NCBI RefSeq assembly: GCF_900231165.1 | Contig: NZ_LT960614.1 | Location: forward strand, 4,217,501-4,281,500 | Origin: Hartmannibacter diazotrophicus | GTDB lineage: Bacteria; Pseudomonadota; Alphaproteobacteria; Rhizobiales; Pleomorphomonadaceae | Direction of reading: 5' to 3' | DNA length: 64,000 nt | Part shown: positions 1 to 7,131 of the stretch, in pieces | Position numbering within the stretch: the first letter of the stretch is position 1 | Layout of the letters: each line of letters opens with the position of its first letter | Position numbers and translations under genes: made by a program | Notes under the pieces: generated by a model | The model's input: only the letters and a program-made list of their open reading frames with translations | What the model was told of the DNA's origin: nothing | Database searches by the model: none

Positions 1-253
1 ATCCATCTCTCCAGATGAACCGCACTCCTGGCTCGGACGCGGTCCCGTTGGCGGTGACACGGTCGCCACCCTCATCGTCATGCGGCTGACCGGGCGTCTT
101 CGACCGGGCAGCCGTCCTCCGCCGTGCGGCCCTGCAACGACGCCGGAACACAGGCCGCCGATGCTCTCCACCACTTCCGACTTCCTAGCAAGCTTTTTGA
201 TGATTGACTAGTATGGAAGTATGGAGCTATGTGTGCCGAAGGAGGACCATGCG
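1..253. other. Leader region without a recognisable gene
   Basis: No reading frame here has a convincing start, length or family resemblance. The last 60 bases lie in front of the GntR gene and are less GC-rich than the rest, as expected for a promoter. The first 190 bases could be the end of an upstream intergenic region; I see no repeat or RNA gene in them. Confidence 0.5.
204..232 (+). promoter_or_regulatory. Possible promoter and tandem 8-bp repeat before the GntR gene
   Basis: The octamer AGTATGGA occurs twice in direct tandem (210-217 and 218-225). It lies between a TTGACT (204-209) and a CTATGT (227-232), which are 17 bases apart and resemble weak -35 and -10 boxes. A directly repeated box between promoter elements could be a regulator site. 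The -10 match is poor, so this is a tentative reading. Confidence 0.25.
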
Positions 254-943
254 ATGGAAGCGACGCAAAACGCGCAATGGACGATCGACCTGTCCGTGGC
301 GGTAGGGCCCCAGCTCCGCCGCATCCTGCGCGAGCGCATCATCCGCGCCGATCTGACACCGGGCAGTCTTCTGTCGGAGGCCGAAATCGCCCGCTCCTAT
401 GCCGTCAGCCGGCAGCCGGTGCGCGAGGCCTTCATCAAGCTCGCCGAGGAAGGGCTTGTCGAGGTGCGCCCGCAGCGCGGCACAGTGGTGCGCAAGATTT
501 CCAGGTCCCAGGTGATGGATGCACGCTTCGTGCGCGAGGCCGTCGAGGCGGACATCGTCAAGCTGCTCGCCAAGTGCATCGATCGCGCGGCGATCAGCGA
601 GCTGCGCAAGCTTCTCGCGCTCCAGAAGGAAGCAGCCAAGGGCGACCGCATCCGCTTCATGGAACTCGACGACCAGTTTCACCGCACGCTTGCCGCGGCG
701 GCCGGGCGTGGAGGTGCATGGCACGTGATCGAGGAATCCAAGGCCCAGATGGACCGGGTGCGCTTTCTCTCCTTCGGGCAGTTCCCGATGGACAAGCTCA
801 TCGCCCAGCACGAGGCGGTCGTCGACGCCGTCGCCGAGGGCCGTACCGACGATGCGGAGGCATCGATGCGCGGGCACTTGCGGGAGGTTCTCGTCGACCT
901 GCCGAAGATCGCGGAGGCGGTCCCCGACTATTTCGAGGCGTGA
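254..943 (+). CDS. GntR-family (FadR/FCD type) transcriptional regulator
   Basis: A 229-residue DNA-binding regulator. The N-terminal winged helix-turn-helix (about residues 15-80) has the GntR pattern LSEAEIARSYAVSRQPVREA. The C-terminal half is an all-helical FCD ligand domain with the typical ELDDQFH and HEAVVDAV segments, whose Asp and His residues usually bind a metal and an organic acid. I chose the ATG at 254 because AAGGAGG lies 8 bases before it; an in-frame ATG at 221 lacks such a site. It directly precedes a TRAP transporter and a sugar-acid dehydrogenase on the same strand, so it most likely controls them, with a sugar acid or its product as effector. The effector is inferred. Confidence 0.9.
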   Translation: MEATQNAQWTIDLSVAVGPQLRRILRERIIRADLTPGSLLSEAEIARSYAVSRQPVREAFIKLAEEGLVEVRPQRGTVVRKISRSQVMDARFVREAVEADIVKLLAKCIDRAAISELRKLLALQKEAAKGDRIRFMELDDQFHRTLAAAAGRGGAWHVIEESKAQMDRVRFLSFGQFPMDKLIAQHEAVVDAVAEGRTDDAEASMRGHLREVLVDLPKIAEAVPDYFEA

Positions 944-997
944 TCCCGAAAGAAGGGACCGCCCGGGAGAGATCAGCACCAATCAAGGGAGGATACG

Positions 998-1975
998 ATG
1001 CTGACTATGAAACGACTGGGAACGACGGCGCTTGCCGCGATGGCGGGCATGCTGCTTGCCGGCTCGGCGCTCGCCGCCGACATGACGCTGAAGCTCGGCC
1101 ATCTCGCCAACGAGCAGAACACCTGGCACAAGGCGGCCATGAAGTTCGCCGAGGAGGTGAAGTCGCTCACCGACGGGCGCATCGAGGTCGAGGTCTATCC
1201 GAACGAGTCGCTCGGCAAGGAGATGGACCTCGTCAACGGCATGCAGCTCGGCACGGTCGACATGACGATCACCGGCGAGAGCCTGCAGAACTGGGCGCCG
1301 ATGGCAGCCCTTCTCGCCGTGCCCTATGCCTACAAGTCGCTTGACCACATGGATGCCGTCGCCAGCGGCGAACTCGGCAAGAAGATCGAGGCCGAGATCG
1401 TCGAGAAGGCGCAGATCCGCCCCCTCGCCTATTTCGCCCGCGGTCCGCGCGATCTCACCTCCAACCGCCCGATCAAGTCGCCGGACGACCTCAACGGCCT
1501 GAAGATGCGCGTGCCCAATGTGCCGCTCTTCGTCGCGGTGTGGAATGCGCTCGGCGCCAGCCCGACGCCGATGGCCTTCTCCGAGGTCTTCACCTCGCTC
1601 CAGAACGGCACCATCGACGCGCAGGAAAACCCGCTCGCCCTCATCAAGTCGGCGAATTTCAACGAGGTGCAGAAATACGTCAACAAGACCGAGCACGTGC
1701 GCTCGTGGATCTACCTGACGATTTCCGAAATCACCTGGGCCAAGCTCTCCGACGCGGACAAGAAGGCGGTCGAAACGGCGGCCAAGGAGGCGCAAGCCTA
1801 CGAGCGTGAGCTCTTCCTGGCCGACGAGAAGAGCCTCGTGACCGAGCTGGAAGGCAAGGGCATGACCTTCGTCGACGTCGACGGCGCCGCCTTTGCCGCC
1901 AAGGCCAAGGACGCCGTGCTTGCCAACGTCAAGCCGGAGATCAAGCCCTACGTCGAAGAGCTCTTCGCCGAATAA
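998..1975 (+). CDS. dctP: TRAP transporter substrate-binding protein (DctP family)
   Basis: A 325-residue periplasmic receptor for a TRAP secondary transporter. Residues 1-27 form a Sec signal peptide (Lys-Arg, hydrophobic core, cleavage after SALA). The mature protein has the family hallmark GLKMRVPNVPLF with Arg171, the residue that in DctP proteins forms a salt bridge to the carboxylate of the ligand, followed by FSEVFTSLQNGTIDAQENP. A GGAGG precedes the ATG by 6-8 bases. It is the first transporter gene after the GntR regulator and is followed by a strong hairpin that may raise its expression over the membrane subunits. The ligand is probably a sugar acid, judged from the idonate-dehydrogenase-like gene downstream; this is inference. 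Confidence 0.93.
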   Translation: MLTMKRLGTTALAAMAGMLLAGSALAADMTLKLGHLANEQNTWHKAAMKFAEEVKSLTDGRIEVEVYPNESLGKEMDLVNGMQLGTVDMTITGESLQNWAPMAALLAVPYAYKSLDHMDAVASGELGKKIEAEIVEKAQIRPLAYFARGPRDLTSNRPIKSPDDLNGLKMRVPNVPLFVAVWNALGASPTPMAFSEVFTSLQNGTIDAQENPLALIKSANFNEVQKYVNKTEHVRSWIYLTISEITWAKLSDADKKAVETAAKEAQAYERELFLADEKSLVTELEGKGMTFVDVDGAAFAAKAKDAVLANVKPEIKPYVEELFAE

Positions 1976-2005
1976 GACAGGTCTCCGCTGATCTGACACA
2001 GAACA

Positions 2006-2033
2006 CGAGACCAGCAGTCTGCTGCTGGTCTCG
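2006..2033 (+). terminator. Intercistronic hairpin between dctP and dctQ
   Basis: A perfect 12-bp inverted repeat (arms 2006-2017 and 2022-2033, arm CGAGACCAGCAG) encloses the loop TCTG. No run of T follows, so it is better read as a 3'-end protector or partial attenuator that favours dctP mRNA than as a full terminator. Confidence 0.7.
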
Positions 2034-2045
2034 CTCGACGCGGCC

Positions 2046-2576
2046 TTGCATTCAAAACGGATCGCCCCCGTGGATCTTCGAAAGACCATCCGGACCATCG
2101 AACTCCTCTGCCGCCTGCTCACCGGGCTTGCCTTTGTCGTGCTCGGAGCTGCGGTGCTCGTTCAGGTCGTCGGCCGGCTCCTGTCCGCTTCCCCAGTCTG
2201 GACCGAGGAACTGACCCGCTTTGCCCTTCTCTATGTGGCGGCCTTCGGCGCGGGGCTCTCCTACAAGAGCGGCGATCTCGTCAACGTCGACCTCATCTGC
2301 GAAAGCCTGCCCGGACGCTGGCCCTGGCGCCTGCGCCTCTTTTCAGCAACGGCGACCGCCGTGCTCATGGCCTTCCTGATCATGCCGGCCTGGAAATACA
2401 CCTCCATCGGCGCGATGCAGACCTCGCCGGCGCTCTCCTGGCGCATGGACTTCATCCACGCGAGCGTCCTCGTGCTGCTTGCCAGTCTGCTGCTCTTTTC
2501 CGTCCTGCGCGTCGTCGCGATGATCGCCGGAACCTCGGACGGCCTTCCCAACGCGGCGGTGGACGACCAGCCATGA
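2046..2576 (+). CDS. dctQ: TRAP transporter small permease (DctQ family)
   Basis: A protein of about 176 residues with four predicted membrane helices (near 28-48, 60-75, 100-118 and 138-160). It has the DctQ pattern with VWTEELTRFALLY between helices 1 and 2, and it forms the small integral membrane subunit that partners DctM. The start is uncertain: a TTG at 2046 and a GTG at 2070 are both possible and neither has a good ribosome site. Its last codons overlap the dctM start in an ATGA arrangement, so the two are translationally coupled. Confidence 0.88.
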   Translation: MHSKRIAPVDLRKTIRTIELLCRLLTGLAFVVLGAAVLVQVVGRLLSASPVWTEELTRFALLYVAAFGAGLSYKSGDLVNVDLICESLPGRWPWRLRLFSATATAVLMAFLIMPAWKYTSIGAMQTSPALSWRMDFIHASVLVLLASLLLFSVLRVVAMIAGTSDGLPNAAVDDQP

Positions 2577-3850
2577 ACCTTGCCATCCTGATCCTGGTTT
2601 TCGTCGGCGGACTCATAGCCGGCGTGCCGGTGGCCGTGACCCTCGGCCTTTCCTCGCTCTGCTACCTGCTCGCGGCCGGCATTCCGCTCGTCGTCATTCC
2701 GCAGAAGATGTACGCCGGCATCGATGTCTTCGTGCTGCTCTGCATTCCCGGCTTCATCCTCGCCGGCAATCTCATGAACAGCGGCGGCATCACCGGGCGC
2801 ATCATCCGCTTCGCCAACGCCCTCGTCGGCTGGATGCGCGGCGGCCTTGGCCTCTCCAATGTCGCCGGCTCCATGCTCTTCGGCGGCATCTCGGGAACGG
2901 CCGTGGCCGACGCCGCCTCCATCGGCGGCATGATGATCCCCGGCATGAAGAAGGCCGGCTATCCGGCGGACTTTTCCGCCGCCGTCACCGCTGCCTCCTC
3001 CACCGTCGGCCCGATCATCCCGCCGAGCGTGCCGATGATCATCGTCGGCGCGCTCTCCGGCATCTCGGTCGGCAAGATGTTCATCGCCGGCGCGGTCCCC
3101 GGCATCCTGATGGGCCTTGCGATGATGGTGACCTGCTACATCATCGCGGTGCGCAAGAACTTCCCCCGCCAGCCGTGGCAGGGCGTTGGGGAGCTTGCCT
3201 CGTCCTTCCTCGGCGCCTTCTGGTCACTCGCCATGACGGCGCTCATCGTCGGCGGGCTTTTGAGCGGCATCGCGACGCCGACCGAGACCGCCATCGTCGC
3301 CAGCGTCTATGCCTTCATCGTCGGCCGCTTCATCTACGGCGACCTGCCCTTGAGGGCCGTGCCGCGCATCATCATCGACAGCGCCGTCTCCTCCGCCGCG
3401 ATCCTCGTCCTCGTCGGCTTTGCCAACGTCTTCGGCTGGATTCTCGTCTCCGAGCGCATCCCGCAGATGATCGCGAACGCCGTCCTCTCGCTCACCGACA
3501 ACAAGTATCTGGTGATCCTGATCATCAACCTCCTGCTGCTCTTCGTCGGCATGTTCATGGAGACGATCGCGGCCCTGATCATCCTCTTCGTGCCGCTCTT
3601 GTCGCTGGCGCAGGGCGTCGGCATCGACCCGCTGCACTTTGCCACCTTCGCCGTGCTGAACCTGATGATCGGCCTGACGACACCGCCGGTCGGCGTCTGC
3701 CTCTTCATCTGCGCCAACATCGCGCGCCTGCCGCTGACGCCGGTGATCAAGGCCATCGCGCCCTTCCTGATCACCAACATCATCGTGCTTCTTCTCGTTT
3801 CCTACATCCCGGCGCTCGCAACCTGGCTGCCCTCGGTTCTCTTCAAATAG
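2573..3850 (+). CDS. dctM: TRAP transporter large permease (DctM family)
   Basis: A 425-residue inner-membrane protein with about 12-13 hydrophobic helices, the ion-coupled transport subunit of the TRAP system. Family landmarks are GSMLFGGISGTAVADAASIG, SSTVGPIIPPSVPMI and MIGLTTPPVGVCLF, the re-entrant loop regions thought to form the ion and substrate path. The length fits the family. It overlaps dctQ by 4 bases and is followed after 9 bases by the dehydrogenase gene, so all belong to one transcript. Confidence 0.95.
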   Translation: MNLAILILVFVGGLIAGVPVAVTLGLSSLCYLLAAGIPLVVIPQKMYAGIDVFVLLCIPGFILAGNLMNSGGITGRIIRFANALVGWMRGGLGLSNVAGSMLFGGISGTAVADAASIGGMMIPGMKKAGYPADFSAAVTAASSTVGPIIPPSVPMIIVGALSGISVGKMFIAGAVPGILMGLAMMVTCYIIAVRKNFPRQPWQGVGELASSFLGAFWSLAMTALIVGGLLSGIATPTETAIVASVYAFIVGRFIYGDLPLRAVPRIIIDSAVSSAAILVLVGFANVFGWILVSERIPQMIANAVLSLTDNKYLVILIINLLLLFVGMFMETIAALIILFVPLLSLAQGVGIDPLHFATFAVLNLMIGLTTPPVGVCLFICANIARLPLTPVIKAIAPFLITNIIVLLLVSYIPALATWLPSVLFK

Positions 3851-3859
3851 GCCCCCGAC

Positions 3860-4906
3860 ATGAAAACGCGCGTCTGCCGCCTCTACGCCCAGAACGACAT
3901 CCGCATCGAGACCGACGACGTCGCCGCGCCCGGCCCCGGCGAGGTGCTGGTGCGCATCGGCGCTGGCGGTATCTGCGGATCGGACCTGCACTACTATCAG
4001 GAGGGCGGCTTCGGTCCGATCCGGGTGAAGGAGCCGATCATCCTCGGCCATGAGGTTGCCGGCACCGTCGAGGTGCTTGGCGCAGGCGTATCGACGCTTG
4101 CTGTCGGCGACCGGGTGGCGCTCAATCCGAGCCGCCCCTGCGGCGCCTGCAAATACTGCCTCGAAGGCATGCCGACCCATTGCCTCACGATGCGCTTCTT
4201 CGGCTCGGCCTTGCGCTTTCCCCACGAACAGGGCGCTTTCCGCGACCTCATGATCGCCGACGCCGTGCAATGCGTCGCGGTCGCTCCGCACGTCACCCTG
4301 GCCGAGGCCGCCTGCGCCGAGCCGCTCGCCGTCTGCCTTCATGCCCGTAGCCGCGCGCCGAATCTGAAGGGCAAGAAAGTGCTCGTTACCGGCGCCGGTC
4401 CGATTGGCGCTCTCTGCGTCGCGGTTGCGGCGGACGCCGGCGCTGCCGAGATCGTCGTCACCGACCTTCAGGACGCAACCCTCGCTGTTGCAAGCAAGAT
4501 GGGCGCGACCCGGACCATCAACGTCGCCAAAGACGGCGCGGCTCTTGAGGCCTATTACGCGGACAAGGGCCACTTCGACGTAACCTTCGAATGCTCCGCC
4601 GCCGGTCCGGCGATCAGGAGCGCGATTGCCGCGACGCGTCCGCTCGGCACCATCGTTCAGGTCGGCGTGACGGGCGACCTGCCGGTTCCGATCAACATGC
4701 TCGTCGGCAAGGAGATCACCTTCGCCGGCACGCACCGCTTCCATCGCGAATATGCCGAGGCGGTCGCCGCGATCAACTCCGGCGCCATCGACGTGAAGCC
4801 GATCATCACCGGCAGCTATCCGGTCGAGGAGGCGATGGCCGCCTTCACAGAGGCGGGCGACCGCAGCCGCGCGGTCAAGGTGCAACTCGAATTCGCCTCG
4901 GCGTAA
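3860..4906 (+). CDS. Zinc-dependent MDR dehydrogenase, L-idonate 5-dehydrogenase-like
   Basis: A 348-residue medium-chain alcohol dehydrogenase. Catalytic zinc ligands are visible as Cys39, His64 and Glu65 (GHEVAG). The structural zinc is held by four cysteines at 94, 97, 100 and 108. A Rossmann fingerprint GAGPIGAL lies at about 172-179, followed by an acidic residue (VTDLQ) that favours NAD. The segment MRFFGSALRFPHEQGAFRD is characteristic of L-idonate 5-dehydrogenases, which oxidise L-idonate to 5-keto-D-gluconate. Lying just behind a TRAP transporter, it supports a sugar-acid uptake-and-oxidation operon. A related polyol or sugar-acid substrate is possible. Confidence 0.8.
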   Translation: MKTRVCRLYAQNDIRIETDDVAAPGPGEVLVRIGAGGICGSDLHYYQEGGFGPIRVKEPIILGHEVAGTVEVLGAGVSTLAVGDRVALNPSRPCGACKYCLEGMPTHCLTMRFFGSALRFPHEQGAFRDLMIADAVQCVAVAPHVTLAEAACAEPLAVCLHARSRAPNLKGKKVLVTGAGPIGALCVAVAADAGAAEIVVTDLQDATLAVASKMGATRTINVAKDGAALEAYYADKGHFDVTFECSAAGPAIRSAIAATRPLGTIVQVGVTGDLPVPINMLVGKEITFAGTHRFHREYAEAVAAINSGAIDVKPIITGSYPVEEAMAAFTEAGDRSRAVKVQLEFASA

Positions 4907-5030
4907 GGGGCGTCGCCGGAAGTATCGGAGCGACGGTTGGGATTTCGGCCATGCCCGGCCTGCGGTTCTGTCACGATCTGATGGACGAAATCCCCTCAAT
5001 TGGATAGTCGTCACGGCGAGCAGACGACGG

Positions 5031-5051
5031 CTGCGGCGCCGGACGCCGCAG
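5031..5051. terminator. GC-rich hairpin upstream of the amidinotransferase gene
   Basis: Eight-base arms CTGCGGCG (5031-5038) and CGCCGCAG (5044-5051) flank a 5-base loop in the 190-bp gap after the dehydrogenase gene. Only a weak T-rich tail follows. It may end the TRAP/dehydrogenase transcript, but the evidence is limited to the stem. Confidence 0.35.
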
Positions 5052-5098
5052 ATCCTTGTCGCTCTCCTATCGGTCCGATTCTCGTTCAATGAGGCCCC

Positions 5099-5986
5099 AT
5101 GTCCGCTCCCGCGCCCGAATGGCAGATCGACAGTGAAACCGGTGTCCTGCGCGATGTGCTGCTGTGCCCGCCCGACCACTACGAGTGGATTACGACCAAC
5201 GACATCGCGCGGCGCAGCCTCACCGCGTCCGGCGGCGCAAGCCCCGACCACCAGGGCCTTCAGGCGCAATTCCGCGAACTGACGGACTGCCTGGAGGGCG
5301 CCGGCGTTGCCTGCCACTATCTGGAGCCCGAGCCGCAGCTCCCCTATCAGGTCTATACGCGCGATTCCTCGCAGGTGACCCCTTGGGGCCCCTTCGCGAC
5401 CCAACTCTTCCGCCCGCAGCGCCGCGGCGAGATTGCCTCGATCGCCGCCTTCTATGAAAAGACCGGCTGCCCGATCCGACGCTTTCCTTCGGCCGGCTCC
5501 GTCGAGGGCGGCGACATCCACATCATCCGCCCGGGCCTGATGGCGATCGGCTATTCCGGCGAGCGCACCACGCAGTCCGGCGCCGAGCAGTTTGCCGGCT
5601 GGTTCGAGGCCGAGGGCTGGTCGACCCGGATCATTTCCTTCGCGGAACACTTCCTGCACCTCGACGTCATCTTCTCCATGGTCGCGGACGGGCTGGCGCT
5701 TGCCGTGACTGACGTCATCGACGACGAACACCTCGACTGGTTCAAGGCCAACGGCATTCGCCTGCTGCCCGTCAGCTACAAGGAAGCGATGGGGCAGATG
5801 GGCTGCAACGTGCTGGCGCTCGGCAACGACCGCGTCGTCAGCCCGCGCCATTCCAGACGCGTCAACGAGATGATGCGGGCCGAGGGCCTCACCGTCCTCG
5901 AGCCGGAACTCGACCTCTTTGCCAGCGGCGGCGGCAGCGTCCACTGCATGACGATGCCGCTGAAGCGCGACTTGATGGCGAAATAG
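5099..5986 (+). CDS. Amidinotransferase-fold hydrolase (DDAH/arginine deiminase superfamily)
   Basis: A 295-residue cytoplasmic enzyme of the guanidine-modifying superfamily. The expected active-site elements are present in order: YTRDSSQV with Asp89, EGGDIH with Glu136-Asp139, HLDVIF with His187, and the C-terminal nucleophile Cys283 in GGSVHCMTMPL. Family members hydrolyse or transfer from guanidino groups (dimethylarginine, arginine, related compounds). The exact substrate cannot be read from the sequence. It stands 190 bp after the sugar-acid operon, possibly with its own promoter, and converges with the ABC exporter genes, whose last stop is only 14 bases away. Confidence 0.8.
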   Translation: MSAPAPEWQIDSETGVLRDVLLCPPDHYEWITTNDIARRSLTASGGASPDHQGLQAQFRELTDCLEGAGVACHYLEPEPQLPYQVYTRDSSQVTPWGPFATQLFRPQRRGEIASIAAFYEKTGCPIRRFPSAGSVEGGDIHIIRPGLMAIGYSGERTTQSGAEQFAGWFEAEGWSTRIISFAEHFLHLDVIFSMVADGLALAVTDVIDDEHLDWFKANGIRLLPVSYKEAMGQMGCNVLALGNDRVVSPRHSRRVNEMMRAEGLTVLEPELDLFASGGGSVHCMTMPLKRDLMAK

Positions 5987-6000
5987 ACGGACGAACCTGG

Positions 6001-7128
6001 CTATCCGGCCTGCGCCAGCATGCGACGGAAACGGCTGACCGCGGCAACGAGGAAGACAAGACCGATGCCGGACATGATCAGAAGCTGCGGCCAGACGATG
6101 GCGATGCCCGCCGCCCGGTAGAGGATCGCCTGCGCGAACTGGACGAAATAGACCGACGGCGAGGCGTGCATGGCGATTTGCAGCCACTGCGGCATGCTTT
6201 CCAGCGGCGTCATGGTCCCCGACAGCAGCATCATCGAGATGAAGACCGGGATGGCGAGCAGCGCGAACTGCGGCATGGACGAAGCGACGGTCGCAAGCAG
6301 GATGCCGAGCGACGTCGTCGCGAAGAGGTAGACGAAGGTCCCGGCCAGAAACAACGGTATGGAACCGGCAATCGGGATGCTCAAAAAGATCTTCAGAACG
6401 ATCTCGACCGACAGGAAGACCGCGACGAGGATCACCAGCCCGTTCGCCCAGATCTTGGCGAGCGCAATCGCCGTCGGCGAGACCGGCATGACGAGAAGAT
6501 GCTCCATCGTGCCATGCTCGCGTTCGCGCATCACCGCCGCGCCGACGAGCAGGATGGAGAGGATCGTGATCGAGTTGATCACCTGCATCACGCCGTTGAA
6601 GCGCACGCCGTCGAGGTTCGGGTTGAAATAGAAGCGGATCGCCGTCTGGACCGGCAGCAGGCTCGAAACCGTCTGCCGCTGCAGGTAGCTGGCCGTCTCG
6701 TTCGTGAGGATTTGCTGCAGGTAGGCGATGCCGTTGCCGGCCTGCGCGATCGCCGTCGCATCCGCCCGGATGGCGACCGCCGGCTGGCGGCCCGCCAGCA
6801 CATCGGCTTCGAAATTCGGCGGAAAGGCAATGACGAAGGTGTATTGGCCGGCGTCGACCGCCGCATCGATGGCCGAGGCATCGACCGTCACCGGTTCCTG
6901 GAAATAGCGCCGCGGAATGGCGTCCACCAGACGTTCGCTGAGTTGCGAGCGGTCGAGGTCGACGATCGCTATGGCCGCGTTCGAGACCTCCAGCTTCACG
7001 CCCCTCGCAACCAGCATCACCGCGATGGAAAGCGCGTAGACCACGAGGAAGAGCATCACCCGGTCATAGCGAAGGCTGGAAAATTCCTTCAGCCCCAGGA
7101 AAAAGACATCGCGCAGGAAGCGGATCAT
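6001..7128 (-). CDS. ABC-2 type transporter permease (YhhJ-like)
   Basis: A 375-residue membrane protein. One N-terminal membrane helix (about 25-43) is followed by a large periplasmic domain of about 120 residues and then five to six helices near the C-terminus. This topology is typical of the YhhJ/YbhR branch of ABC-2 permeases. It includes the REREHGTMEHLLVMP coupling motif seen in this family. It starts 3 bases after the RbbA-type gene and is the last gene of a HlyD-RbbA-permease operon. Role: half of the membrane channel of an exporter, probably of amphiphilic compounds or drugs. Confidence 0.9.
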   Translation of the reverse strand: MIRFLRDVFFLGLKEFSSLRYDRVMLFLVVYALSIAVMLVARGVKLEVSNAAIAIVDLDRSQLSERLVDAIPRRYFQEPVTVDASAIDAAVDAGQYTFVIAFPPNFEADVLAGRQPAVAIRADATAIAQAGNGIAYLQQILTNETASYLQRQTVSSLLPVQTAIRFYFNPNLDGVRFNGVMQVINSITILSILLVGAAVMREREHGTMEHLLVMPVSPTAIALAKIWANGLVILVAVFLSVEIVLKIFLSIPIAGSIPLFLAGTFVYLFATTSLGILLATVASSMPQFALLAIPVFISMMLLSGTMTPLESMPQWLQIAMHASPSVYFVQFAQAILYRAAGIAIVWPQLLIMSGIGLVFLVAAVSRFRRMLAQAG

Positions 7129-7131
7129 CGC

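Noticed and set aside
3224-6187. A 987-codon open frame on the minus strand
   Set aside because: It lies opposite dctM, the MDR dehydrogenase and the amidinotransferase gene, all with clear family motifs. Its translation is Arg/Asp/Gly-rich and low in complexity, as expected for an antisense frame at high GC.
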